A stretch of DNA of 20,899 bases. Origin: Elusimicrobia bacterium RIFCSPLOWO2_01_FULL_59_12 (GTDB lineage Bacteria > Elusimicrobiota > Elusimicrobia > 2-01-FULL-59-12). A program made the position numbers and the translations under genes. Position 1 is the first letter of the stretch. Every line of letters starts with the position of its first letter. Positions 1 through 7,196 of the stretch are shown piece after piece. The stretch covers positions 18,751 through 39,649 of the forward strand of contig MGUR01000048.1 of the NCBI GenBank assembly GCA_001800075.1, given 5' to 3'. Under the pieces are notes generated by a model that was not told the DNA's origin, did not search any database, and saw only the letters and a list, made by a program, of their open reading frames with translations.

Positions 1-500
1 TTCACCGTAAGCCAGTAGGCATACACTTTGGCGCAGGCGTAGGGGCTCCTCGGGCAAAAAGCCGTCTTCTCATTTTGGGGAGGGAGCGTGCCGCCGAACA
101 TCTCGCTGGAGGACGCCTGGTAGAAGCGGGTCTTCACCCCGCTTTCACGAATCGCATCCAGAAGACGAAGCGCGCCCAAGCCCGTGACATCGCCCGTGTA
201 TTCCGGAATATCAAAACTGACGCGCACGTGGCTTTGCGCCCCCAGATGATAAATTTCATCGGGGCGGATGGCTTTGAGAAGCTGGTTCAGGGCGCTGCCG
301 TCCGTCAGGTCGCCGTAATGCAGACGGAGCCGCGCGCGAGGTTCGTGCGGGTCTTCGTAAATCGTTGAGAGGCGCTGGGTGTTGAAGGAGCTCGACCGCC
401 GGATGATTCCGTGAACGGTGTAGCCTTTTTTCAACAGGAACTCCGCCAGGTAAGAACCATCCTGACCGGTGATGCCTGTAATCAGCGCTGTTTTTGCCAT
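1..500 (-). CDS. gmd: GDP-mannose 4,6-dehydratase, N-terminal part (cut by window edge)
   Basis: Gmd converts GDP-D-mannose to GDP-4-keto-6-deoxy-D-mannose in the cytoplasm, the precursor of GDP-fucose, GDP-rhamnose and GDP-perosamine. About 166 codons are present and the C-terminus lies beyond base 1. I translated it by hand from the ATG at 500-498 (MAKTALITGITGQDGSYLAE). Visible marks are the NAD(P)-binding GITGQDG loop at residues 8-14, the Gmd-typical RRSSSFNTQR segment, the SSSEMFG motif of the active-site Ser/Glu, and SPYACAKVYAYW holding the catalytic Tyr and Lys. The start lies 34 bp after the oxygenase stop with no strong Shine-Dalgarno, so it is probably the third gene of the asnB-oxygenase-gmd unit. 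The family assignment is very secure from motif spacing alone. Confidence 0.95.
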   Translation of the reverse strand, partial: MAKTALITGITGQDGSYLAEFLLKKGYTVHGIIRRSSSFNTQRLSTIYEDPHEPRARLRLHYGDLTDGSALNQLLKAIRPDEIYHLGAQSHVRVSFDIPEYTGDVTGLGALRLLDAIRESGVKTRFYQASSSEMFGGTLPPQNEKTAFCPRSPYACAKVYAYWLTV

Positions 501-534
501 GGGCGTAGGGTCATTGGTGGCCGTTCGAGCGGAA

Positions 535-1419
535 TCAACGGATGACGGGCTTCATCCCGAGCAGAATTCGGATGCGGTCTTTCAGATAAAGCCACTTAGC
601 ATCCATAAACTTTGACACCGGGATCCGGGCAATGACAAACCGGTTGGTCTCGACATTCGTAAAGACGGTGGGAATTGGAAACGCCTGGATTCGACCCAGC
701 GTCTCGCCCTCGAAAGCGACAACCGGCATGACGGCGTGATCGAGCGAGCCATCGTAAAAAATGGCGTCCCCCGGCTCCACGCGGCCATCCACATCGACCT
801 TCTGCCCTTTCCGGTCCACGACGAGCATGCCCCCTTCCTTGTAATCTCTGCCTTTAAACGTGATCGGCACCAGGCTGTGAAGCAACGGCTTGTTATTGCT
901 GACGCCGTCGGAGTGCATCGCCATGTGGCCGGCGCCTCCCGGATAATAACTGGCGGTGACAAAAATCCCCGAGCGGGCATCCGTGAAACGGATGCCGAAA
1001 TAGGGGTCCTCGCCCAGGATCAAATTCCGCAGGGCGTGGACACGCAGGCACACCTGCCGCGTTTCCGCATGCAGCGGCTCATTCCAAAGAAAGTCAACGG
1101 CCCGATAGAGATGTTGAAAGGAATCGCTGGTAAATCCGATGTTATTGGTCTGGCCCATGTACGGGGTCCAGGTCACGCGGTTGGAGGGTCTGTCATGGGT
1201 GAAGGTGTCAATCCAAAAGGACCGCATCCGGTGGATGCGGCTTTCCGGCACCAGCTTCTTGACGATGGCGAAACCGACCTCCTCGACCTGTTCCCTGGCC
1301 TCCTCCAGCGAGAAACGGTCGTAGGCCAGGATAGGATCGTCTGGCGTGTCGGAGAAAAGCGCGGGGATATCGCCGGGTTTAAATGCGATGTTTTTTGAGG
1401 CCGCTTGATCGGCAATCAT
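535..1419 (-). CDS. PhyH-like Fe(II)/2-oxoglutarate-dependent oxygenase
   Basis: The 294-residue protein looks like a phytanoyl-CoA dioxygenase (PhyH)-type double-stranded beta-helix oxygenase, which uses Fe(II), O2 and 2-oxoglutarate to hydroxylate a small molecule or glycan. Candidate metal ligands are His169 and Asp171 in MAMHSDG and His228 in LDHAVMP, with Arg243 (LGRIQAF) placed to bind the 2-oxoglutarate carboxylate. No signal peptide or membrane segment is seen, so it should be cytoplasmic. The substrate cannot be read from the sequence; its place between an AsnB-type amidotransferase and gmd suggests a sugar or a sugar-linked acyl or amino acid group. The ATG at 1419 is the first good start and no other Met occurs before residue 65. 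The fold is fairly sure and the role unknown. Confidence 0.8.
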   Translation of the reverse strand: MIADQAASKNIAFKPGDIPALFSDTPDDPILAYDRFSLEEAREQVEEVGFAIVKKLVPESRIHRMRSFWIDTFTHDRPSNRVTWTPYMGQTNNIGFTSDSFQHLYRAVDFLWNEPLHAETRQVCLRVHALRNLILGEDPYFGIRFTDARSGIFVTASYYPGGAGHMAMHSDGVSNNKPLLHSLVPITFKGRDYKEGGMLVVDRKGQKVDVDGRVEPGDAIFYDGSLDHAVMPVVAFEGETLGRIQAFPIPTVFTNVETNRFVIARIPVSKFMDAKWLYLKDRIRILLGMKPVIR

Positions 1420-1427
1420 CGACGAGA

Positions 1428-1456
1428 ATGATACATAGTTAAATCTTTTGAATCAA
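1428..1456 (-). promoter_or_regulatory. Candidate sigma-70 promoter of the oxygenase gene
   Basis: On the minus strand TTGATT (1456-1451) is followed after exactly 17 bp by TATCAT (1433-1428). Transcription would start near 1421, only one or two bases before the ATG at 1419, giving a leaderless or nearly leaderless mRNA; no Shine-Dalgarno is present. The whole unit lies in the 57-bp gap after asnB. An imperfect inverted repeat (9 of 12 positions, 1444-1468) overlaps the -35. This is pattern matching only, and read-through from asnB is an equally good explanation for expression. Confidence 0.35.
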
Positions 1457-1476
1457 TTGAGTTGAAAGGAGGGAGT

Positions 1477-3369
1477 TCAACCTTGTCCGTCGATGTAAAC
1501 CTGGTACCACTGCTCCAGCATCAAGAGGGCCCAGAGGCGATAGCTGTGGTCTCTTTTGAGCGTGCTGTTTTCAGCCAGCAAGCGCTGGAGCGCCGTTTTT
1601 TCAAACAACCCGCGGGCGAGCGCTTTGTCCGAAAGCAGCATGCCTTCCAGGTAGCCTTTCAGATGCCCGCGGAACCACTTGCTCATGGGGAGCCCGAAGC
1701 CTTGTTTGCCCCGCTGGAGGATGGCGTCCGGCATCCACCCCTTGAGCGTCTTGTCAAGGATGTACTTCGGATGATGCAGCCCGCGCAGCTTCCAGGAGGA
1801 TGGAAACGACGCCGTCAGCTCCACAAATTCATGGTCCAGGAACGGCGAGCGGGTTTCCAGCGAATTCGCCATCGATGCGATGTCCATTTTAACCATCAGG
1901 CACTCCGGCAGGTAGGACCGCAGGTCGGTATAGAGGAAGGGGTCAATTCCCGGCAGGGATCGGCTGCGTTCCAGGAGGGCCGCGATATACTCGGGTGCCG
2001 ATGAATTCCCCACCTGGTCTTTCATGAAAGGCGTGTAAAGGGCCTCTTTCTGGCTTTCTTGGAAATAACACAGCGAATCCAGATAAAGCGAACGTGAGTC
2101 ATCCAAACCCAGTCGAAGCAGGCGTTTCAGCCGCCATGTAAAGGAGTAGGGAGGGTTCCCATCCGGCAATAAGCACACCGCCTTGTAGAATGTTTGGCGG
2201 GCGGCACGGGGGACCCGTGACCAGAGCATCATGAACTTCATCGCCTGGTAGCGAGGATAACCTCCCAGGGTTTCATCCCCCCCGTCCCCGTTCAAGGCGA
2301 CCGTGACGTGCTTACGCGTCATTTGCGAGACGTAAAAAGAGGGAACGGCACTGGAGTCGGCGTACGGCTCGCTATAGTGCCAGGCCAGTTTTGGCAGGAT
2401 GTCGATCGTTTCCGGCTTGACGATGAATTCCTGGTGGTCGGTATGGAAATGTTTAGCGACCACGCGGGCATATCGGAGTTCGGAAAACTCCGCTTCTTCG
2501 AACCCGATGGAAAAGGTTTTGACCGGCCGCGAAGAGAGCTCGCTCATGAGCCCAACCACGACCGAGGAGTCCCTTCCCCCGGACAGGAACGCTCCCAGCG
2601 GAACGTCGGCGATCATGCGCAGCTGCGTTGCCTCTTTTAGCTTGGCCATCATCTGTCGTCCGGCTTCTTTAAAGGGCAGAGTGGTCTTAGGAAGGTACTG
2701 CAGCTCCCAATAATGCCGCAGTTGAAGGCCATGCCTCTTCAGCGTCAGGGTGTGAGCCGGCGGCAGTTTTTTAGTCTGTAGAAAGATCGTGTAGGGGCTG
2801 GGGATGTACTGGTACGTCAGATAATGGTCGATTGCTGTGTAGTCGATGTCTTTGCGGATTTCCGGATGCTTCAGCAGCGCCTTGAGTTCGGAGGCAAACA
2901 AGAATACATTCGGGAGATCGGCGTAGACCAGCGGTTTCTTTCCAAAACGGTCGCGGGCGAGAAACAGCGTCTGCCTTTTGATGTCCCAGATGGCAAAGGC
3001 GAACATCCCCCGCAGTCGCTCCACGCATTTTTCACCGTATTCTTCGTACAGGTGGAGAATGATCTCAGTGTCGGAATGGGTTTTGAACCGGTGCCGGCCG
3101 GTTTCTTCCAGATCTTTTCTTAAAATCTGGAAGTTATAAATTTCCCCGTTGAACACGATCCAGAGCGTATTATCTTCATTGGACATCGGTTGATGTCCTC
3201 CGCCCAGATCAATGATGGAGAGGCGCTGAAAGCCAAAGCCCATGGCGCCGTTGGCATAACAGCCCTCGTCATCCGGGCCCCGGTGTTGCATTGTGCGCGC
3301 CATTCCCTGTAACAGGTCCTGTGAGACCGGCCCGCCCGTTTTATTGATTACGCCGCAGATTCCGCACAT
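1477..3369 (-). CDS. asnB: AsnB-type glutamine-dependent amidotransferase (first copy)
   Basis: This 630-residue class II glutamine amidotransferase/asparagine synthase-family protein hydrolyses glutamine in its N-terminal domain and passes ammonia to an ATP-activated carboxylate in its C-terminal domain. Cys2 (MCGICGV) is the nucleophile once Met1 is removed; Arg49, FNGEIYN (73-79) and SDTE (99-102) line the glutamine pocket. The ATP pyrophosphatase loop SGGRDSS is at 263-269, with Arg where Leu or Met is common. Length matches AsnB homologues of polysaccharide and exosortase-linked loci, which are longer than E. coli AsnB (554). In such loci these enzymes are thought to amidate sugar uronic acids or other glycan carboxylates rather than free aspartate. 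It heads a unit with the oxygenase and gmd, from its own promoter near 3500. Confidence 0.92.
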   Translation of the reverse strand: MCGICGVINKTGGPVSQDLLQGMARTMQHRGPDDEGCYANGAMGFGFQRLSIIDLGGGHQPMSNEDNTLWIVFNGEIYNFQILRKDLEETGRHRFKTHSDTEIILHLYEEYGEKCVERLRGMFAFAIWDIKRQTLFLARDRFGKKPLVYADLPNVFLFASELKALLKHPEIRKDIDYTAIDHYLTYQYIPSPYTIFLQTKKLPPAHTLTLKRHGLQLRHYWELQYLPKTTLPFKEAGRQMMAKLKEATQLRMIADVPLGAFLSGGRDSSVVVGLMSELSSRPVKTFSIGFEEAEFSELRYARVVAKHFHTDHQEFIVKPETIDILPKLAWHYSEPYADSSAVPSFYVSQMTRKHVTVALNGDGGDETLGGYPRYQAMKFMMLWSRVPRAARQTFYKAVCLLPDGNPPYSFTWRLKRLLRLGLDDSRSLYLDSLCYFQESQKEALYTPFMKDQVGNSSAPEYIAALLERSRSLPGIDPFLYTDLRSYLPECLMVKMDIASMANSLETRSPFLDHEFVELTASFPSSWKLRGLHHPKYILDKTLKGWMPDAILQRGKQGFGLPMSKWFRGHLKGYLEGMLLSDKALARGLFEKTALQRLLAENSTLKRDHSYRLWALLMLEQWYQVYIDGQG

Positions 3370-3393
3370 GTCTAAATCGGCCTCTTCGTCAGT

Positions 3394-3471
3394 CCCCGCG
3401 GTCGCCTGGCGACCTATTCTCGTGGAGCCAGGCCATCCTCCTCAGACACACTGGAAGGATGGTAGGCGGGG
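3394..3471. repeat. Multi-hairpin repeat element in the asnB leader
   Basis: The segment is bounded by CCCCGC (3394-3399) and GCGGGG (3466-3471), which pair with each other. Inside are a perfect 7-bp-arm palindrome GGTCGCC-T-GGCGACC (3400-3414) and a second stem CCATCCT/AGGATGG (3433-3439 with 3456-3462). The same GGTCGCC/GGCGACC arms recur at 18755-18771 in another element of this window. The nested stems and lack of coding sense suggest a dispersed palindromic repeat. It would lie within the transcribed 5' leader of the first asnB gene. Short open frames crossing it are not convincing genes. Confidence 0.6.
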
Positions 3472-3491
3472 AATCCAGATTTCATAAGCTG

Positions 3492-3520
3492 ATAATACGG
3501 CATAGACTGGGAGACGTCAA
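3492..3520 (-). promoter_or_regulatory. asnB: Sigma-70-like promoter of the first asnB
   Basis: Minus-strand TTGACG (3520-3515, five of six to consensus) and TATTAT (3497-3492, five of six) are 17 bp apart. The predicted start near 3485 gives a leader of about 115 nt before the asnB ATG at 3369, and this leader carries the hairpin-rich repeat. An AGAGG about 11 nt before the ATG is a weak ribosome-binding site. No comparable plus-strand promoter for the divergent glycosyltransferase is obvious in this 236-bp gap; TAGAAT at 3543-3548 has no good -35. Confidence 0.6.
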
Positions 3521-3579
3521 TGCGAGCGGGGAATAAATGTTGTAGAATCGCTTCGCATTTTCAAAAAAAGGGATTCCTA

Positions 3580-3609
3580 ATGCGCGCCGCCCAGTTTCCT
3601 TCCGCGTGA
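3580..3609 (+). CDS. Possible 9-codon leader ORF coupled to the glycosyltransferase
   Basis: ATG at 3580 is preceded at 7-nt spacing by AGGGA in an A-rich run (3564-3572), the best ribosome-binding site near this start. It encodes MRAAQFPSA and stops with TGA at 3607-3609, which overlaps the ATG at 3609 (TGATG). The glycosyltransferase ATG has no Shine-Dalgarno of its own, so termination-reinitiation coupling is plausible. The peptide shows no runs of a regulatory amino acid, so attenuation is not suggested. The ORF is short enough to arise by chance. Confidence 0.3.
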   Translation: MRAAQFPSA

Positions 3610-4886
3610 TGGTCGACCAACTCAAAAAAATTGTGGCCTTGTGCCAAAAACATCCGGGCACCGTCTTGACGATCGCCTGGCTTCTCACCCGTCTGACTTA
3701 TATGTTTACTCAGCCCCGGGGTTGGATCTACCAAGATTGGGAATACGGTGAGTTCGCTAACCGATTTCTGCAGACCGGTGCTCTTGCATGGCACTACCCT
3801 TGGATACCGCAACCCATCCCATCCGCGATGGTGCCCCCGGGGCTGATTTTCATTCTTGTTTTTCTCAAGAAATTCTTAAGTCAGCATTATTTTGTCGCGT
3901 GGGCCCTGGTGCAGTTCGTTGTTGCAGGCGGAACCTGGGCGTTTTTCTGGGCCACTTGCCGGCAAATTCTGTCTCCGAGAGCCCTTTGGCTCGCCGGACT
4001 TTTGTTTATTTTCGACGTGAACTTGTACAGTCCGATGCGCTGGGTGAACGAAACGCCTTTCTCGATGCTGTTCATGATGATGTTTGTGTTCACCTTGGTC
4101 GAATGGGATCGCCAACCCTCGATCCGGACGGCTAGTGCCATCGGCGCCATCCTGGGGCTGGGCGGGTTGTTCCATTCGACCTTTAGCGGACAGATTCCTG
4201 TTGCGTTGGGTTGGATCCTTTGGCGGTCGCGGTTCAACGGAACTGGCTGGAGGAAAGGCAGATTCCATGGGATGGCCCTGCTGATCGCGTGGATCGTGAT
4301 TCTGACTCCCTGGACGGTACGTAATTTTCGCACGTTCCATCGGTTCATTCCTACCGATTTGCATCTCGGACGGGGACTCTGGGTCGGATGGAATGCCCAA
4401 TCCTGCGGTAGCATTTATAAACTCGATGGGTCGCCAATGGACTATGAACCCGATTTGGTTCAACGTCTTGAAAAACTCAAAACAGAACCCGAAATTGACG
4501 CGGAACTGATGCGGACGGCGTTTGATCATGCATTGTCGAATCCGAGACGCTGGATCAAGCAGCGCGTTTTCTGCTTCCTCTTTTTCTGGCATGAGCATAC
4601 GTTCTGGGCTCCTAACAGTCCGTTTCGAACCCGCAAAGCCTTCGTGCTAGGCCTTTATAATCTCTTCTTGATTGCTGTCTTCTTCCCGTGCGCGATCGTA
4701 GCCTGGCGGGGAGGAGGTCCATCCCTTCGACTGATCCTGGTCGTCATCGGCCTACTCTGTCTGCTTCACACCTTGACGCTCGCAGATATTGGGAACCGTT
4801 ATCGGATGCCCTTGGAGCCGCTTTTAGTGATTGTCATGGGTTATTCGCTCGCGCGACTTCTCCATCCTAAAGCTCATAGGGACTGA
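3609..4886 (+). CDS. GT39/ArnT-like membrane glycosyltransferase
   Basis: This is a 425-residue polytopic membrane protein with about ten hydrophobic segments. The first periplasmic loop carries QDWEYGEFANRFLQTG, with Asp43 and Glu45 as the acidic pair typical of GT-C enzymes of the PMT/ArnT/GT39 group, followed by a proline-rich VPPGLIF entry to the next helix. Such enzymes transfer a sugar from a polyprenyl-phosphate donor on the outer face of the inner membrane; donor and acceptor are unknown here. A GTG three bases earlier (3606) is also possible, but the ATG at 3609 overlaps a short upstream ORF and is preferred. It is the only plus-strand gene, its 3' end overlaps fkbM by 20 bp, and by eye it is a little less GC-rich than its neighbours, so it may have been inserted later. 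Confidence 0.75.
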   Translation: MVDQLKKIVALCQKHPGTVLTIAWLLTRLTYMFTQPRGWIYQDWEYGEFANRFLQTGALAWHYPWIPQPIPSAMVPPGLIFILVFLKKFLSQHYFVAWALVQFVVAGGTWAFFWATCRQILSPRALWLAGLLFIFDVNLYSPMRWVNETPFSMLFMMMFVFTLVEWDRQPSIRTASAIGAILGLGGLFHSTFSGQIPVALGWILWRSRFNGTGWRKGRFHGMALLIAWIVILTPWTVRNFRTFHRFIPTDLHLGRGLWVGWNAQSCGSIYKLDGSPMDYEPDLVQRLEKLKTEPEIDAELMRTAFDHALSNPRRWIKQRVFCFLFFWHEHTFWAPNSPFRTRKAFVLGLYNLFLIAVFFPCAIVAWRGGGPSLRLILVVIGLLCLLHTLTLADIGNRYRMPLEPLLVIVMGYSLARLLHPKAHRD

Positions 4887-5679
4887 AGATCAGGTCCACG
4901 TAGTCCTCCTGCTTCACGTTGTTCTCCACGGCAGAATAATCGGAACGCCGCAGCCCATCCGACAAACGTAGCGTATATATAAGGAAGTTCCTCGTACGGA
5001 AGAAATCCAGCAATTGGCGCGGCTCAAATCCCAGGTCGCGCATTCCCAAGGGAAAATACTCCAAGGCGACAACCACCCGCGGGTTCCGGCGCAGGAGGTC
5101 GGTCATTCCTTCGCATACCGGTCCTTCGTATCCCTGCACGTCCACCTTGATGAAGACAATCGGTTCGGCCAGTTTCATTTTTTCGAGAAGATCGTCCAGC
5201 TTCCAGATCGGGACCTTCTGGCTTTCCACGGGCCCCTTGAGCCGGGAGAAGTCCGGGGTGAGGACACGATGGTCGCCGGGATTTTTTCGATTCGCCCAGA
5301 GATCGATCGTTCCGCTGGTATTTCCGATCGCCGCGCGCAAGGGAACGATGCGGCCCTCCAGGTTTCGGTTCCGAATCCCCCGAGTTAACAGATTGAAGTT
5401 TTGTTCTTCGGGTTCAAAAGCGAAGAGTTTAAAGCCGCCGCTCATCGCCGAGGCAAAAAGGAGAGCTGTGTAGCCGGTGTTCGCCCCGACGTCCACCAGG
5501 TGACCGTTCTGGAAAATTCCGGGGTAACTTTTCACCAGCCGAGAGAAGGGGTCTTCGGCATATTTCTTGTACTTAAAATAGAAAAAATTGAAAAGGTCCT
5601 GAGCGTACGGGTTCTTTAAAACTCCCCCGCTCCAGAGCAGGCCGTACAACGAAGCTCCCAGGCTCGGCAACGTTTTCAT
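4867..5679 (-). CDS. FkbM family SAM-dependent methyltransferase
   Basis: The 270-residue protein has the FkbM methyltransferase pattern: SAM-binding motif I VDVGANTGY (62-70), the acidic end of strand 2 in FAFEPEEQN (Glu89), and the family signature IKVDVQGYEG (177-186). FkbM proteins O-methylate hydroxyl groups on polyketides and on surface glycan sugars; within this operon a glycan O-methyltransferase is the natural reading. The first 55 residues are a hydrophobic or aromatic-rich extension that may contact the membrane. The ATG overlaps the upstream stop as ATGA. It is the last gene of the long operon and converges with the plus-strand glycosyltransferase, overlapping it by 20 bp; no intrinsic terminator is seen at this junction. 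Confidence 0.85.
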   Translation of the reverse strand: MKTLPSLGASLYGLLWSGGVLKNPYAQDLFNFFYFKYKKYAEDPFSRLVKSYPGIFQNGHLVDVGANTGYTALLFASAMSGGFKLFAFEPEEQNFNLLTRGIRNRNLEGRIVPLRAAIGNTSGTIDLWANRKNPGDHRVLTPDFSRLKGPVESQKVPIWKLDDLLEKMKLAEPIVFIKVDVQGYEGPVCEGMTDLLRRNPRVVVALEYFPLGMRDLGFEPRQLLDFFRTRNFLIYTLRLSDGLRRSDYSAVENNVKQEDYVDLIFSPYEL

Positions 5680-7196
5680 GCGGCGTTCTTCATCAACTCC
5701 ACGACGTGATAACCGTTTCCACTGTAGCGAATTTTCTGCGGGATAGGAATCCGTTGGATCTCGGACAGATTGTAATCGTCCGTCAGCACGTAGCGCAGGC
5801 CGTAATCGCTCATGAAGTCTTTGAAATCCCTTCGCACGACGGGCAGGACGTCCCTTAATTTTTCAAAGCCGTGTCCATGCCCTCCCCAGAGCACCGGCCG
5901 GCCCGAAAAATACGTGACGTATTCCGACAACGACAGCGGGAAGCAGATCCAAACGCCCTCCCCTTGCTGCTGGATCGCTCCCAGCACCGCGGGCGGCACG
6001 CTCAAGCTTTGTTGTTTGCGCAGATGCGCCAGCGTGCGCCACAGGGACACGACATTTAAGCCGATCATCGCGCCCGCGATCCATCCTGCGGCCGGCGCCC
6101 GGGCGGCGATTCCCCAGGCCGTGAGCAGCGCGGCCGGAAAGACGGCATTATAGAGGTACAGGTTGCCGAAGCCCAAGCCCCGTAGCACCGGCACGGCGAT
6201 GGTGAGGATCGCAAACGCCAAACAGGCGGCCGTCCAAACGATCGTCCATTCCACGGAGAAGGTTCTAGGCGAAATCAAAAGACTCAGCAGCAGGGCGCCG
6301 GACGTCGCCGGGGCGTAATTCCCAAAGAAAATTGACACCAGGCGTTTGCAAAAATTGCGAAAGCCCGGCCGGTATTTCCGCGTGGGCGTCTGCAAATGAG
6401 TGCGTTGTTCATAGGGAGGCGCCGTGTTGCTGGCGCCGCGTCCGTAGATCGGCGACTCGCGCAACGGATCCGCGCCGAGCAAGGGCCATTCCAGCGTCCA
6501 GAACTTGAGGATATCCCAGTGCGCGCGCAGCGTCTTGGCATAAAATCCTCCGCTCAAGACCAGAGCGACCCCCACCGCGCCGGGAAGCAGAAGCAGGTAC
6601 TGCGGCTGCCGGAAAATCAACGACGCACAGAGCAGCGTAAACGTGAACATCTGTGTAGTCATTTTGTGAGTCAACAGCATCAGGCCGGTGAGGACGAGTG
6701 CAGCGGACCAAAAGACGGGCAGCGGCAGAGGGTCCATTTGATGCCAAAGAAAAAGCACCATCACCATATCGAACATCAGCGCGCCCAAACCGCGGGGATT
6801 GAGCTGCGTGTTGTAAGAGACCAAGATCGGCGTCGTGGCGTAAAGCAGGCCGGCGATCACGGTGGCCCAGCGATCTTCGATGCCCAGCAAGCGGAAGGTG
6901 ACGAAGAGAAAAAGCAGGCGGATAAGGTCGATCCCAATGGCCAGAAGATGGCTGTATTTTTCCACCACGATCCAGGGAAACTTCGACAAGAAGACGGGAA
7001 ACAGCGGCGGGTACCAGTTCCCGTCCTCCAGCAAATAGTTCGGCATCGCAAATCCGACTTTTTTTCCCTCTTGCAACCCTTTGACATACTGGCACCAATA
7101 CCAATGGTCCACCCCGCCCACAGATTTTTCCCGGCCCAAGAACGGCGCCAAGCGAATCAGCAAAGCGAGAAGCAGGATCGGGAACGTGAAGATCAT
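5676..7196 (-). CDS. GT-C-like polytopic membrane protein, putative glycosyltransferase
   Basis: The 506-residue protein begins with a transmembrane helix followed by GGVDHWYW (27-34), an Asp-plus-aromatic first loop like that of oligosaccharyltransferase or PMT-type GT-C enzymes, and later has a long series of hydrophobic segments to about residue 400. The last hundred or so residues (from GVWICFP) are soluble-looking and would be periplasmic. It is probably a lipid-linked-sugar-dependent transferase or a polymerase for the glycan of this operon. No closer family can be named from sequence alone; a Wzy-like polymerase is an alternative. The start overlaps the flippase stop (ATGA) and the stop overlaps the fkbM start (ATGA), so the three genes are translationally linked. 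Confidence 0.65.
   Translation of the reverse strand: MIFTFPILLLALLIRLAPFLGREKSVGGVDHWYWCQYVKGLQEGKKVGFAMPNYLLEDGNWYPPLFPVFLSKFPWIVVEKYSHLLAIGIDLIRLLFLFVTFRLLGIEDRWATVIAGLLYATTPILVSYNTQLNPRGLGALMFDMVMVLFLWHQMDPLPLPVFWSAALVLTGLMLLTHKMTTQMFTFTLLCASLIFRQPQYLLLLPGAVGVALVLSGGFYAKTLRAHWDILKFWTLEWPLLGADPLRESPIYGRGASNTAPPYEQRTHLQTPTRKYRPGFRNFCKRLVSIFFGNYAPATSGALLLSLLISPRTFSVEWTIVWTAACLAFAILTIAVPVLRGLGFGNLYLYNAVFPAALLTAWGIAARAPAAGWIAGAMIGLNVVSLWRTLAHLRKQQSLSVPPAVLGAIQQQGEGVWICFPLSLSEYVTYFSGRPVLWGGHGHGFEKLRDVLPVVRRDFKDFMSDYGLRYVLTDDYNLSEIQRIPIPQKIRYSGNGYHVVELMKNAA

Noticed and set aside
3394..3471. Rho-independent terminator or riboswitch
   Set aside because: No U-run follows the stems on either strand and no known riboswitch core is visible; the nested palindromes fit a repeat element better.
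3293..3487. Small plus-strand open frame of 64 codons across the asnB start and leader
   Set aside because: Mostly translated from the hairpin repeat; such peptides are a known artefact of palindromic elements.
4850..4900. Bidirectional terminator between the converging glycosyltransferase and fkbM
   Set aside because: The genes overlap by 20 bp and I see no GC-rich stem followed by a T-run on either strand.
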